From assembly GCF_002019645.1 (NCBI RefSeq), contig NZ_KV917374.1:4298661-4362660 (forward strand): 64,000 bases of DNA, given 5' to 3'. A program made the translations under genes and the position numbers. The stretch comes from Litchfieldia alkalitelluris (lineage in GTDB: Bacteria; Bacillota; Bacilli; Bacillales; Bacillaceae_L). This document shows positions 45,488 to 53,530 of this stretch, piece after piece. How positions within the stretch are numbered: position 1 is the first letter of the stretch; each line of letters opens with the position of its first letter. Below the pieces are notes generated by a model that was given only the letters and a program-made list of their open reading frames with translations, did not search any database and was not told the origin of the DNA.

Positions 45488-46310
45488 AAGTAGCCCTCCC
45501 GATGTTGTAAAACCCGACTGCATTTGCGTAGATTGGCTTTACAATTTTCATTCCGTTACCTTCCTTTAATACCGGCTTAATGATTTCTGCGTGAGGATAA
45601 TGCGCTCGAATCGGCTCAGCCAACTGTTCCGCAATCCCTCCGACTAATAAAACCTTATCGCCTTTCTTCCATCGTTTACTTGTTTCCCTGGCGATACCTC
45701 TCGCTAGTTCCGTTAAATCATGGTTGCGGATCGTATTCATCCCGAAGGAAAGTGTAAACGAATCTTTATTTAAATACTTCTTATTAATAATAGAGGCACA
45801 GTTAACTGTCGCACTCCCTACGTCAATAATTCGAACCATCCCGTCACATGGCGCACTCCAGAAAGCAGCTCCGCCTTCTGCTGCGACTTCACATCGCTTA
45901 ATCGTGAATGTGCGTACTTTATCGTTTACTACGATAGTGTGTCGCCCTTCAATCATTTCCTTAATCGCTTGCTTTTCGCCTGGCGTGTGTTTTGCTATCG
46001 GCTGCCCTACGATAATGTTGTATTCAGCCGAGTTGCTATACCGATGTAACCCGAGTAACACACGAATCAATGCGTCCTCATGCGCCTTAGTGTCCCCCAT
46101 GATTGCGCCTCCGAAATCGGATTCAAGCGCCAGTGTGCCTGCAAACCCTTTTCTCCCTTTGTATTCGAAAACCATATCGTCCTTACCGTGCTGACTTTCG
46201 AGATTCCTTTCAGTGTATTCACCTATCTGCGACGAAAATTTATCTAATCCAATAGGACCCGCAACTTTAACCTCGTTGTTGCCCCAATCGAAACCAACAG
46301 TCATTGCCAT
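45462..46310 (-). CDS. ParM-like actin-family protein
   Basis: A 282-residue protein of the ParM/StbA actin superfamily. Phosphate-1 loop is GFDWGNNEVKV near residue 6, phosphate-2 IIDVGSATVNC, and the adenosine motif KVLLVGGIAEQL. Actin-like filaments push sister plasmids apart. ATG 46310 is preferred to the GTG at 46319. With the overlapping ribbon-helix-helix gene and the upstream palindrome it forms a probable type II partition locus. Such loci are rare in ordinary prophages, but known in phage-plasmids. Confidence 0.85.
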   Translation of the reverse strand: MAMTVGFDWGNNEVKVAGPIGLDKFSSQIGEYTERNLESQHGKDDMVFEYKGRKGFAGTLALESDFGGAIMGDTKAHEDALIRVLLGLHRYSNSAEYNIIVGQPIAKHTPGEKQAIKEMIEGRHTIVVNDKVRTFTIKRCEVAAEGGAAFWSAPCDGMVRIIDVGSATVNCASIINKKYLNKDSFTLSFGMNTIRNHDLTELARGIARETSKRWKKGDKVLLVGGIAEQLAEPIRAHYPHAEIIKPVLKEGNGMKIVKPIYANAVGFYNIGRATYGEQRFSN

Positions 46311-46328
46311 ACCGATCACCTCACGTAA

Positions 46329-46400
46329 TATTAAGCAGTTAATAACTAATTGAAATTTCTTTAATTCGTTATTTACCAGTTATTAACTTGTTGCTTAATA
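46329..46400. promoter_or_regulatory. long palindromic site between ParM and XRE genes
   Basis: TATTAAGCA + GTTAATAACT (46329-46347) is mirrored by AGTTATTAAC (46378-46387), TTGT, TGCTTAATA (46392-46400). The two arms enclose about 30 AT-rich bases between divergent genes. It is a candidate parC centromere and/or operator. Confidence 0.6.
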
Positions 46401-46502
46401 AATGATATGCGCCTACGCTTGTCGATGTTTCACTATTTTTTCCTAAGTTTAAAAAAAGTGAAAAAAGGACAGACTGTTTTTAAAAAAGAAAGAGTGATAG
46501 AC

Positions 46503-46718
46503 GTGTTTGGACTGGGAAAGAAACGCAGTAAATTCGGTAAGTGGTTGGATCGTGAAGGATTAACGCAATCAGAGGTAGCTAAGAAGGCGAAGATTAGTAA
46601 CCAGACTATCTCGAGATACTGTAGTGGGGAAGATGAGCCGAAGATTTCAACGTGGGTTAAAATTCATAGAGCCTTGAAGTCGATGGGTTACGATAAAGAT
46701 TATACGGATTTCTTTTAA
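46503..46718 (+). CDS. XRE-family helix-turn-helix regulator
   Basis: A 71-residue protein from GTG 46503. The helix-turn-helix reads LTQSEVAKKAKISNQTISRY (residues about 18-37). It is one of the few plus-strand genes in the element and is divergent from the ParM gene, so it probably regulates the partition/transfer operon. The longer frame to 46407 lacks a ribosome site. Confidence 0.75.
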   Translation: MFGLGKKRSKFGKWLDREGLTQSEVAKKAKISNQTISRYCSGEDEPKISTWVKIHRALKSMGYDKDYTDFF

Positions 46719-46724
46719 ACGCAA

Positions 46725-46756
46725 AAAAGCGCCCCAACCGAAGTTGAGGCGTTGTT
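46725..46756. terminator. bidirectional terminator
   Basis: AAAAGCGCCCCAAC / GTTGAGGCGTTGTTTT with a CGAA tetraloop, between convergent genes ending at 46718 and 46757. Confidence 0.85.
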
Positions 46757-47050
46757 TTATTTGGATTCAATTTTATAGTTAAGGCGAGAAATACCTGTTG
46801 TAGTTTCGTTAGTATTGGAGATAATTTCGCTCAGACCGATTAAGACTGAACCGAAGAAAGCGGAAGAAAGAATGCTAGCCAAAGCGTATAGCAATCTTAA
46901 AGGGTGAGGATCTTCGTACATATACCCTTCAGTTAGTCCTGGTGTATATGTCTTTAACGTAAAAGCAATATATAATCCCGCAATGATTCCGACTACAATA
47001 ATAGCCCAGCCGACTAACTGCATCATTCCGATAACTTTATTCTGATTCAT
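46757..47050 (-). CDS. two-helix membrane protein
   Basis: A 97-residue protein with helices at about residues 10-30 and 51-75 and a polar end. TAGGAGG precedes the ATG. Located after the holin in the lysis region; could be an accessory holin or envelope protein. Family not recognised. Confidence 0.65.
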   Translation of the reverse strand: MNQNKVIGMMQLVGWAIIVVGIIAGLYIAFTLKTYTPGLTEGYMYEDPHPLRLLYALASILSSAFFGSVLIGLSEIISNTNETTTGISRLNYKIESK

Positions 47051-47148
47051 ACATAACGCCTCCTAGTAATTTACCAAAATTATACTCTACGTTATGTATA
47101 TACGCAAGGACGACAGAAAAGATTCCGTCATCCCCGCAAATATTTCGT

Positions 47149-47343
47149 TTATTTTTCGTCCTTAAACCCGGAACCACTCGTCGGGTTATTGATAACCCCC
47201 GCAAGTACAAGTACCGTCAACACCGCATTAACCACCTCGTTGTATTTATCCTCGGTAATTTCTAGTCCGAACGATTGAGCAACGATAAGCCCTAACGATG
47301 CAACTGCGATCCACAATGCGTAATTTTTAAAACGATTCTTCAT
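47149..47343 (-). CDS. phage holin
   Basis: A 64-residue protein with two hydrophobic segments and a C-terminal charged tail. Segment LEITEDKYNEVVNAVLTVLVLAGVINNP resembles phi-LC3-type holins (shown here in part as VLTVLVLAGVINNPTSG). Its start overlaps the amidase stop by 1 bp. It permeabilises the membrane for the endolysin. Confidence 0.85.
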   Translation of the reverse strand: MKNRFKNYALWIAVASLGLIVAQSFGLEITEDKYNEVVNAVLTVLVLAGVINNPTSGSGFKDEK

Positions 47344-48050
47344 TATTTCTTCGCCTCCTCAACGATATACGTGTTATAGCCGTCCTTATTTAACTTAGCC
47401 GCTAGCTTTTCTGCGTTATCTTTACTCGCAAAAGCTCCGACTTGTACTTTGTAGAGCACGTTCGACTTCGAAGCGACTGGCTTCGGTTTTGGCTCGGGCT
47501 TGCGCTTCAGTCCGTAGAACTCCGCCAAAGCTTTTGCGTTAGTTTCTCCGCAAAGCTTACGAAAAGCGTCCGACTTTAATTTCGGTAAGTCGATCTTCGA
47601 ATCCATGTAACCGTGCTCGATTAATATGGCGCTCATCGCTGTTTCACGTAATACGTGGAAGTTTGCTAGTTTAACGCCACGATTCGCAAGTCCAGTCGCT
47701 TTAACTAATGCTGCCTGAATCTTATCCGCTAATTTGCGAGCTTCTTTCGGGTTAGTCGAGTACACATATGTCTCGATTCCGGTGTGATCACCCATTACTC
47801 CACGGAATGCGTTAGCGTGCAAACTAACGTAAACGTCTACTTTTAGCTTATTCGCTTTCTCAGTGCGCTCATTTAGCGATACATCGTCGTTCTTGGCGTG
47901 TGCAAAATAAATCTCAGCACCTTCGTATTTCTCGAGTTCAGCCTTCATAACGTCCGCTACTCGGCTATTAAAGTCAAATTCTTTCATTCCGTCAGGTGAA
48001 CGTTTACCCGGCGTATTAGGGCCGTGGCCCGCATCTATCATAATCTTCAT
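47343..48050 (-). CDS. N-acetylmuramoyl-L-alanine amidase with SPOR domain (endolysin)
   Basis: About 235 residues. An Amidase_3 domain has its zinc ligands in IDAGHGPNTPG (His), GIETYVY (Glu) and SLHANAF (His), with the catalytic Glu in ILIEHGYMDS. A KPEPKPKP linker joins it to a C-terminal SPOR domain (YKVQVGAFASKDNAEKLAAK). It cleaves the amide between MurNAc and the stem peptide for host lysis. ATG 48050 preferred; a TTG at 48056 is possible. Confidence 0.92.
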   Translation of the reverse strand: MKIMIDAGHGPNTPGKRSPDGMKEFDFNSRVADVMKAELEKYEGAEIYFAHAKNDDVSLNERTEKANKLKVDVYVSLHANAFRGVMGDHTGIETYVYSTNPKEARKLADKIQAALVKATGLANRGVKLANFHVLRETAMSAILIEHGYMDSKIDLPKLKSDAFRKLCGETNAKALAEFYGLKRKPEPKPKPVASKSNVLYKVQVGAFASKDNAEKLAAKLNKDGYNTYIVEEAKK

Positions 48051-48141
48051 GGACAATCATCTCCATTTCGTATAAAATGAAATCAAGGTCGGCGCCGTAA
48101 TTTTGAACGTGTCCAGCGAGCAAGTACGGCCGCCGACTGGT

Positions 48142-48408
48142 TTAATTGAAAACCGCAATGCTTATTGTTATTAGTAAGCCCGCCACGGTTAAAATCGTTC
48201 CCCACACCCACTTCGTATTCGCCTTCATATCACGTATTTGTTCACGATTTTCATTCGACAAAACTAGCGCCTTATCTGCCTTCTCATCCGCCTGCTCCGC
48301 CTTGTGCTTAACTTCGTTCAAAAAGTCTACTTTCGTATCAATCCGAACAAGCCATTCACGTATATCCGCTATCTTTTCGCTGAGTTCTCGACTACTTGGC
48401 TCCGTCAT
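48142..48408 (-). CDS. XhlA-family hemolysin/lysis protein
   Basis: An 88-residue protein: an N-terminal coiled coil of about 60 residues with heptad spacing, then one C-terminal transmembrane helix (WVWGTILTVAGLLITISI). Matches XhlA of the PBSX lysis cassette, which anchors at the membrane and helps the holin. GGAGG precedes ATG. Confidence 0.9.
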   Translation of the reverse strand: MTEPSSRELSEKIADIREWLVRIDTKVDFLNEVKHKAEQADEKADKALVLSNENREQIRDMKANTKWVWGTILTVAGLLITISIAVFN

Positions 48409-48441
48409 CGCTCCGCCTCCTCCCGACTAGTTATCTAACGC

Positions 48442-48603
48442 CTACTCGGCAGGACCGTCTTTTTTGCACTCACTTTTACACTTTTCTTGCTCCGCTTGAA
48501 GAATTTCTAATTGCGAATGAGCTAAATCTAAATCCAGTGTTAAGTTTGCGATTCGATTGGCCTGTTTTTGAACCGTTAATTTCATTACATCTAATTCGTT
48601 CAT
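48442..48603 (-). CDS. short coiled-coil phage protein
   Basis: A 53-residue helical protein from ATG 48603, directly after the tail gene stop, with GGGGG in the end of that gene as ribosome site. Many small helical proteins of this kind (XkdX-like) sit between tail and lysis genes. Two cysteines near the end. Function unknown. Confidence 0.7.
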   Translation of the reverse strand: MNELDVMKLTVQKQANRIANLTLDLDLAHSQLEILQAEQEKCKSECKKDGPAE

Positions 48604-50973
48604 TTACGATACCCCCATCATTTGTTCTAACGCTTTGATCCGTTTTTCTTTTGCTTGATTGTCAATAATGACCGCAGTTAACACTGACATTACTTGTACT
48701 CCAAGCGTTTCATCTTTTCCGGTCAATACGAAGTGAGCCATAGGTGAGTTAATGTTTTCATCTGCGATAATACCGAGTTGAATACTGGCATAATCGTTTT
48801 CATATATGGCCTCTTCTACGGTTCTATCTACTAAGCGAGTTTGAACCTCTCCGTTTGCATCAAGGTATTCTTCGCCTTTTTTGTATACATAGGTGTACGT
48901 TTTTAAGTTGTTAATGAATTCAATTGCATCTTCTGTGGTAATACTCATTGGTGTCATAGTACCGATTGCAGGATCATATGGTTGAATTTGTTTAATATCG
49001 GATTTTTTAACTAAACTAGAGCTTTGAATCGTACCATTTACCGCATATACAGCTTCCCAAGGGAATGACGGACTTCCTAATTGGATACTTCCCGAATCAG
49101 TGACCGGCCTAAAGTATTGTCCTCCTACATCATCCGTTTGTACCCTTACCCGTGTGAAAGGAGTTAACCTATCATCACCTAACACCAGTCCGTATGCGTT
49201 AGAATCGTTAACCACCGCTCCAACTCGCAAGTGTGAATTATAATATGCGCTTGAAGATGTGCTAAACTTAGCGAGTATTCTTTCCGCTTGGTCTACGTAA
49301 CTACCGCCCACAAAGTTAGAAGTGATAACTAAATCACGCAAAGCAGCGATTCTGATATCTCCATCATCGTACATCTTGATATTGCTGTAGTCGTTATATT
49401 GTGCTGAACGGTATGCAAAGTCCACGTAAGAATTCGGTAAGTTACCTTGTGGATTATCATTAGCCGGGTAAGGTGTCATTACAAAGTAGTTGCCCGATGC
49501 TGTGGACGATGTATTATCCATTCCGTTCGCACCTAACGCAAATCTAGGAACGTCTACACTACCGCCTGACAATGGCCTGAATCCCATCGATATCTTTTGA
49601 GTTTCACTATCATAAGCTGCGTAATCATCTAATTGAATTTTTACACGTTTACCGGTAGTAGCTGTCTGAAGCAAAGCGCCTGTGAGCGTTCCAATAACCG
49701 TGATGTTATTTGCGTTCAACTGACCGCTTGTAATTACGTCTGCTACGATTCCATCTGCTGTGATGGCTGTTTTAAACGTAGATCCACCGTCCACACTGAT
49801 TCCTAATCCAGCAGAGTTAAAGAGTACGAGTTTATTAACGTTATCTTTCTCACGAGCAATAATTCCGTTACTAAACTCTAGCTCCGTTTGTGCGCTTTTT
49901 AAAGCCTCCGTTGCTACCCGGACCGCTTCATCCAATACGTTGTATTTCAACTTGTTGCTATTCGGGTCCCAAAACTTTTCGATTTCATTCTTCGTGTGTT
50001 TGAATAACACGTCTGCGAAATCTTCATTAAAATTAGCTAGTGTAACCTGTGGTGACTTAGGCGATTCGGGATAATCTCTTATTTCCATAATACGAGCCAC
50101 ATCGTCAATGTTGGATGGCTCCACGATCAGATAACCGCAGTCACCTAAACCAGGCGCTGGAAACGGGTAGCCAGCCTTTGATAAGTCAGCGAAATCAACC
50201 GTAATGCTAACGTGTGGAGTGTCATTTAGCTGCGACTTTATATAATCGAGCAGTGTGGATGAATTCGTAAATCGCTCGTCATATACTGGTTTAGCATGGC
50301 GCACTCCATACACATCAGCCATCGGACTTGTATATTCTGCGGTTGCTGCATACGTCCCATCATCGTTTTGCTTACCGTAGCCTTTGATATAAGTCGATAA
50401 GCCACTGGTATCAATCGTCTTAGAGAACGTTTTGATATTATGCTTATAGCGGAACTGGAAATCCGTTTCAACACCGATCTTCTTGTGGATCCTAATATCA
50501 TTTCCAACGAGCTTATATTCGGCCTGGTATCGTTCAAGAATCGTTTTAAATAAGCTTAATGCGTTATCATCCCCGAAGTTTGAAAAGGTAACAGAGCTGA
50601 ATACGTCCACAACTGAATGCGTGTAGGGAGTATTAGCTAACGCATGACTAAGCGCCTCCTGAATCGATTTGGCACCGTCTGATAACTTCGTATATTGATA
50701 GGTGTCTATGATGTCAAAGAATGCGTGGTCGGCTTGTATTTGCTTCACAGGTGTATCACCGATTAACCGTTGCTCAATGTGTTTAATTCGGTAAGTGTTA
50801 TCGTCATACTCAATCACGCATTCATCCTGGACCATATCGAAACTGTGTGCGTTGCGTTCCGTTTTAAGCAATAAAAAAGAGAGCGAATCTTCACCATTCA
50901 CCCTCTTCACACGTTCTATACTTTTATAATCGGTTAACCTTTCGGAAAGACCGGATAGATCAGTGATTATCAT
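48604..50973 (-). CDS. phage tail-associated protein with C-terminal S74-like chaperone
   Basis: A 789-residue protein. The N-terminal 330 residues match the prophage tail/Tal type (SERLTDYKSIERVKRVNGE, then GYGKQNDDGTY). A coiled-coil and SVDGGSTFKTAITADGI segment follow, then a receptor-binding region. The C-terminus (KKSDIKQIQPYDPAIG, then IEFINNLKTYTYVYKKG) resembles the intramolecular chaperone S74 domain with Ser-Asp and Lys. It forms the tail tip or fibre. Starts ATG at 50973 by ATGA overlap with the 37-residue gene. Confidence 0.85.
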   Translation of the reverse strand: MIITDLSGLSERLTDYKSIERVKRVNGEDSLSFLLLKTERNAHSFDMVQDECVIEYDDNTYRIKHIEQRLIGDTPVKQIQADHAFFDIIDTYQYTKLSDGAKSIQEALSHALANTPYTHSVVDVFSSVTFSNFGDDNALSLFKTILERYQAEYKLVGNDIRIHKKIGVETDFQFRYKHNIKTFSKTIDTSGLSTYIKGYGKQNDDGTYAATAEYTSPMADVYGVRHAKPVYDERFTNSSTLLDYIKSQLNDTPHVSITVDFADLSKAGYPFPAPGLGDCGYLIVEPSNIDDVARIMEIRDYPESPKSPQVTLANFNEDFADVLFKHTKNEIEKFWDPNSNKLKYNVLDEAVRVATEALKSAQTELEFSNGIIAREKDNVNKLVLFNSAGLGISVDGGSTFKTAITADGIVADVITSGQLNANNITVIGTLTGALLQTATTGKRVKIQLDDYAAYDSETQKISMGFRPLSGGSVDVPRFALGANGMDNTSSTASGNYFVMTPYPANDNPQGNLPNSYVDFAYRSAQYNDYSNIKMYDDGDIRIAALRDLVITSNFVGGSYVDQAERILAKFSTSSSAYYNSHLRVGAVVNDSNAYGLVLGDDRLTPFTRVRVQTDDVGGQYFRPVTDSGSIQLGSPSFPWEAVYAVNGTIQSSSLVKKSDIKQIQPYDPAIGTMTPMSITTEDAIEFINNLKTYTYVYKKGEEYLDANGEVQTRLVDRTVEEAIYENDYASIQLGIIADENINSPMAHFVLTGKDETLGVQVMSVLTAVIIDNQAKEKRIKALEQMMGVS

Positions 50974-51083
50974 TTAACCACCTCATTTCCTTTTATACCA
51001 CACTTTTTGCATACCCATACTTTCTTAGGAGGATTTGACATTAATAGATAATTTTCATACTCCTTATCATGTAAACATGCCAA
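50970..51083 (-). CDS. tiny zinc-finger protein
   Basis: A 37-residue protein from TTG 51083, with GGTGG upstream. It contains LACLHDKEY and VWVCKKCGIKG, so one CxxC pair plus a further Cys and His. Its TGA overlaps the tail gene ATG. Real expression is uncertain but supported by overlap and composition. Confidence 0.55.
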   Translation of the reverse strand: MACLHDKEYENYLLMSNPPKKVWVCKKCGIKGNEVVK

Positions 51084-51127
51084 TATACCACCACCTTAAA
51101 AACTATAAAAATATGATTTTATTGCGT

Positions 51128-51457
51128 TTATACACCAGTAGGATTAATCGTAATATTTCCCGTAAAGATAGTTGATACGTTCCCGTACTGGTCTGTCACT
51201 TCGCATTCGTGATAAAACGTACCTCTTAGCGAAACTGTGTCAATCGGAACTAACTTAATCTGTATCACACCGTCACCCACAATCGTAATATCGGTTTTTA
51301 ATAAATCGTTCTCTGTGGAGGTAACACGTTTTTTCATTACCCATTTAATGGTTGCACCCGATAAGTTTAACGCTGTTCCACTGTCATTTGTAACATTGAC
51401 CGTGATATTCTTCGTATCTCCTGCAATCATCGTAAAACTCTGATTTGTCGCTGTCAT
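51128..51457 (-). CDS. BppU-like baseplate/tail protein
   Basis: A 109-residue beta-rich protein: FTMIAGDTKNITVNVTNDSG and TFYHECEVTDQYGNVST segments match the N-terminal domain of BppU baseplate upper proteins of Gram-positive phages. Immediately after the LamG protein gene (1-bp overlap). Confidence 0.75.
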   Translation of the reverse strand: MTATNQSFTMIAGDTKNITVNVTNDSGTALNLSGATIKWVMKKRVTSTENDLLKTDITIVGDGVIQIKLVPIDTVSLRGTFYHECEVTDQYGNVSTIFTGNITINPTGV

Positions 51458-52722
51458 TAATGTATCAACCCCTTTAAGTTGACGTTTAGCTCTTGTTTAC
51501 CGACTAAGTAGACGTTTAATACTTGCTGCCCTTCTAGTCGCATCGTACCGATTAACTCAATCTTTTCACCCGGTATAGCTTCAAATGTACTCGTTCCGAT
51601 TAATTCCGCATCCACAATATAAATCATAGAAGGATTGGCGGTTAACGTACCCTGACCGAATAAAGAAGCGTTCCCTGTGATTTCTTTTGTGACTTCGGCT
51701 GTAATCGAGCCTGAACCGTTCATCGTGGAATATCCGCTAACCACTCGCAACCCTTCGGCTACAATCGAACTAACACCCGTTAAATTCGCTTCACCAGTGA
51801 TAACTGTTACATTGCCTGCGATTGCGTTAAGCGTTCCTTCTCCGTTGAATGTAGCATTAGCTAACGTTACACGTTGCCCGCTCGTATTTAACGTTCCTAG
51901 ACCGCTTAAAATCGCTTCTGCGAGGTGTACAGCATTACTCGATGAATCGGCTGTTAGTGTACCACTACCTAGTAATGAAACGTCACCCGATACAATCCGT
52001 TGAATCGTAGCTGTTAACGAGCCTTGACCAAGTAGCGAACCATTGGCGAATGTTTCACGATTACCACTTACTGTAACCGTTCCTAGACCGTTTAGAGTGG
52101 CTGTTCCTTCGTGAGTGGTAGTAGTACCGCCTGTTCCATCGTCTACCCACGTTCCACCATATAGAGTTGCGTGGTTTCCGTTTCCACTTGTATCATAAAG
52201 CGTAGCACCTGTTCCTTCATCCATTAACCATTCTGCGACCACAACATTATTTTTAAGGATTGTCGTATCATACAGATTACCTTTAAAATAGTTGCTACCT
52301 GATGACCTTGCTATATAAAGTGGTCTCGTGCTACCGCCCGTAGCGATAAGAGAAAAAGACTTAGCAAGAGAAAACTGTTCCACACCATCCAAATAACCTC
52401 TAAAAATCGCTCCATCATATTCATAAGAAATCGTATGCTTGTTTGTGTCGGTAATAGTGATAGCTGAACCAGTTCTAGGGTTATCTCCTGTGTATTTAAA
52501 AGAATAAAATTCAACTTTATTGTCTGTGTATTCCCAAATTATCGAATACGCATCGCCACCATCAACAGCTTTTGATAGTAAGTATTTTTGTGATGATGAT
52601 AAGTCACTAGGGGAAAACGTTATGGAAATTTTAAAATGATTTGTTAAGTCCAACCCTATATGACTGTCTCCAGCTACAACTGCGTAATCGTCTACGCCAT
52701 CCAATTGAACGTTATAAGCCAT
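51457..52722 (-). CDS. LamG-domain tail fibre protein with short beta repeats
   Basis: A 421-residue protein. Residues 1-200 are a concanavalin A/LamG jelly roll (LSKAVDGGDAYSIIWEY, EWLMDEGTGATLYDTSGNG). Residues about 207-385 are nine degenerate units of roughly 20-24 residues with a core such as SLLGQGSLTA or ATFNGEGTLNA, probably a beta-helical stalk. It binds glycans on the host surface. The ATG at 52722 overlaps the previous stop. Confidence 0.8.
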   Translation of the reverse strand: MAYNVQLDGVDDYAVVAGDSHIGLDLTNHFKISITFSPSDLSSSQKYLLSKAVDGGDAYSIIWEYTDNKVEFYSFKYTGDNPRTGSAITITDTNKHTISYEYDGAIFRGYLDGVEQFSLAKSFSLIATGGSTRPLYIARSSGSNYFKGNLYDTTILKNNVVVAEWLMDEGTGATLYDTSGNGNHATLYGGTWVDDGTGGTTTTHEGTATLNGLGTVTVSGNRETFANGSLLGQGSLTATIQRIVSGDVSLLGSGTLTADSSSNAVHLAEAILSGLGTLNTSGQRVTLANATFNGEGTLNAIAGNVTVITGEANLTGVSSIVAEGLRVVSGYSTMNGSGSITAEVTKEITGNASLFGQGTLTANPSMIYIVDAELIGTSTFEAIPGEKIELIGTMRLEGQQVLNVYLVGKQELNVNLKGLIH

Positions 52723-53033
52723 CACATCACCTCATAGGTTTCCGCAATTACACATGGCTTTTTATGTTGTTCATCATGCGTACAATCGTGTTTATCAATC
52801 TTGGATTTCAACTTATGCTTATCAACGTGTTTTTTCATATCAGCCCATAAACCAAACTCGTCTTTGCTGTCATTTAACCAAGCTTCAAAGGCGAAAGATT
52901 CTTCGCCTGTTTCAATATCCACAATATTCTGCGTGTCTAACTTCCACAGCGTATATTTGTTAATGTCAGATACAATTAAATCTTTGTCGGATTGTAATTT
53001 CGTTTTGATATTTCCTCTAATGGACTTCTTCAT
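52722..53033 (-). CDS. hypothetical tail-cluster protein
   Basis: A 103-residue charged protein with a His/Lys-rich second half (HVDKHKLKSKIDKHDCTHDE). Ribosome site weak; the start is 2 bp after the upstream stop, so coupling is likely. The function is unknown; position suggests a small tail-fibre accessory. Confidence 0.65.
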   Translation of the reverse strand: MKKSIRGNIKTKLQSDKDLIVSDINKYTLWKLDTQNIVDIETGEESFAFEAWLNDSKDEFGLWADMKKHVDKHKLKSKIDKHDCTHDEQHKKPCVIAETYEVM

Positions 53034-53035
53034 AA

Positions 53036-53440
53036 TTAATCAAGTCCTACTGTTAAGTTACCTGCGCCAATCTTGAAAATGTCACCGTTTGCCACTGTCT
53101 TACTCGCAGATAATGCGCCATGCCATAATAAATTCCCTGCTGTTGAAGCGTCATAGATTGAAACGTGTGAGATTGTTAGACTACTAGCACCATCGTAAGT
53201 CCACGATAATTCAGCAGAGTTTGTTACCGTTGTTGAGTTTGCTCCGCTTACTGGTGCGTTGAACGTCGCTTGTTTACGAGTGTAGGCAGGGTAAGCGGTT
53301 GTTGTAACTTCTGAACCTCCTGCATCTGTCGGATCAGCCGTATGAAGGGAAACGTAAACTCCCGCAGGTGCTGTCATTGCAGTACCACGTAACACATGAT
53401 TTAATAACGCACTTTCGAGATAATTCGATAATTTAGACAT
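53036..53440 (-). CDS. phage tail fibre protein
   Basis: A 134-residue beta-rich protein starting with LSNYLESALLNHVLRGTA and containing PAGVYVSLHTADPTDAGG, characteristic of a common phage tail protein family. AAAGGAG precedes the ATG. Confidence 0.85.
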   Translation of the reverse strand: MSKLSNYLESALLNHVLRGTAMTAPAGVYVSLHTADPTDAGGSEVTTTAYPAYTRKQATFNAPVSGANSTTVTNSAELSWTYDGASSLTISHVSIYDASTAGNLLWHGALSASKTVANGDIFKIGAGNLTVGLD

Positions 53441-53473
53441 TTACAACACTCCTTTAATTTTTATAAATAAAAA

Positions 53474-53494
53474 AGAGGACTAAATAAGCCCTCT
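53474..53494 (-). terminator. probable terminator after the tail spike gene
   Basis: Minus-strand AGAGGGC / TCCTCT hairpin followed by TTTTTTATTT; imperfect stem. Confidence 0.5.
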
Positions 53495-53530
53495 GTGATA
53501 CTCGATATTTTTCTGAAACAAAGACATATT

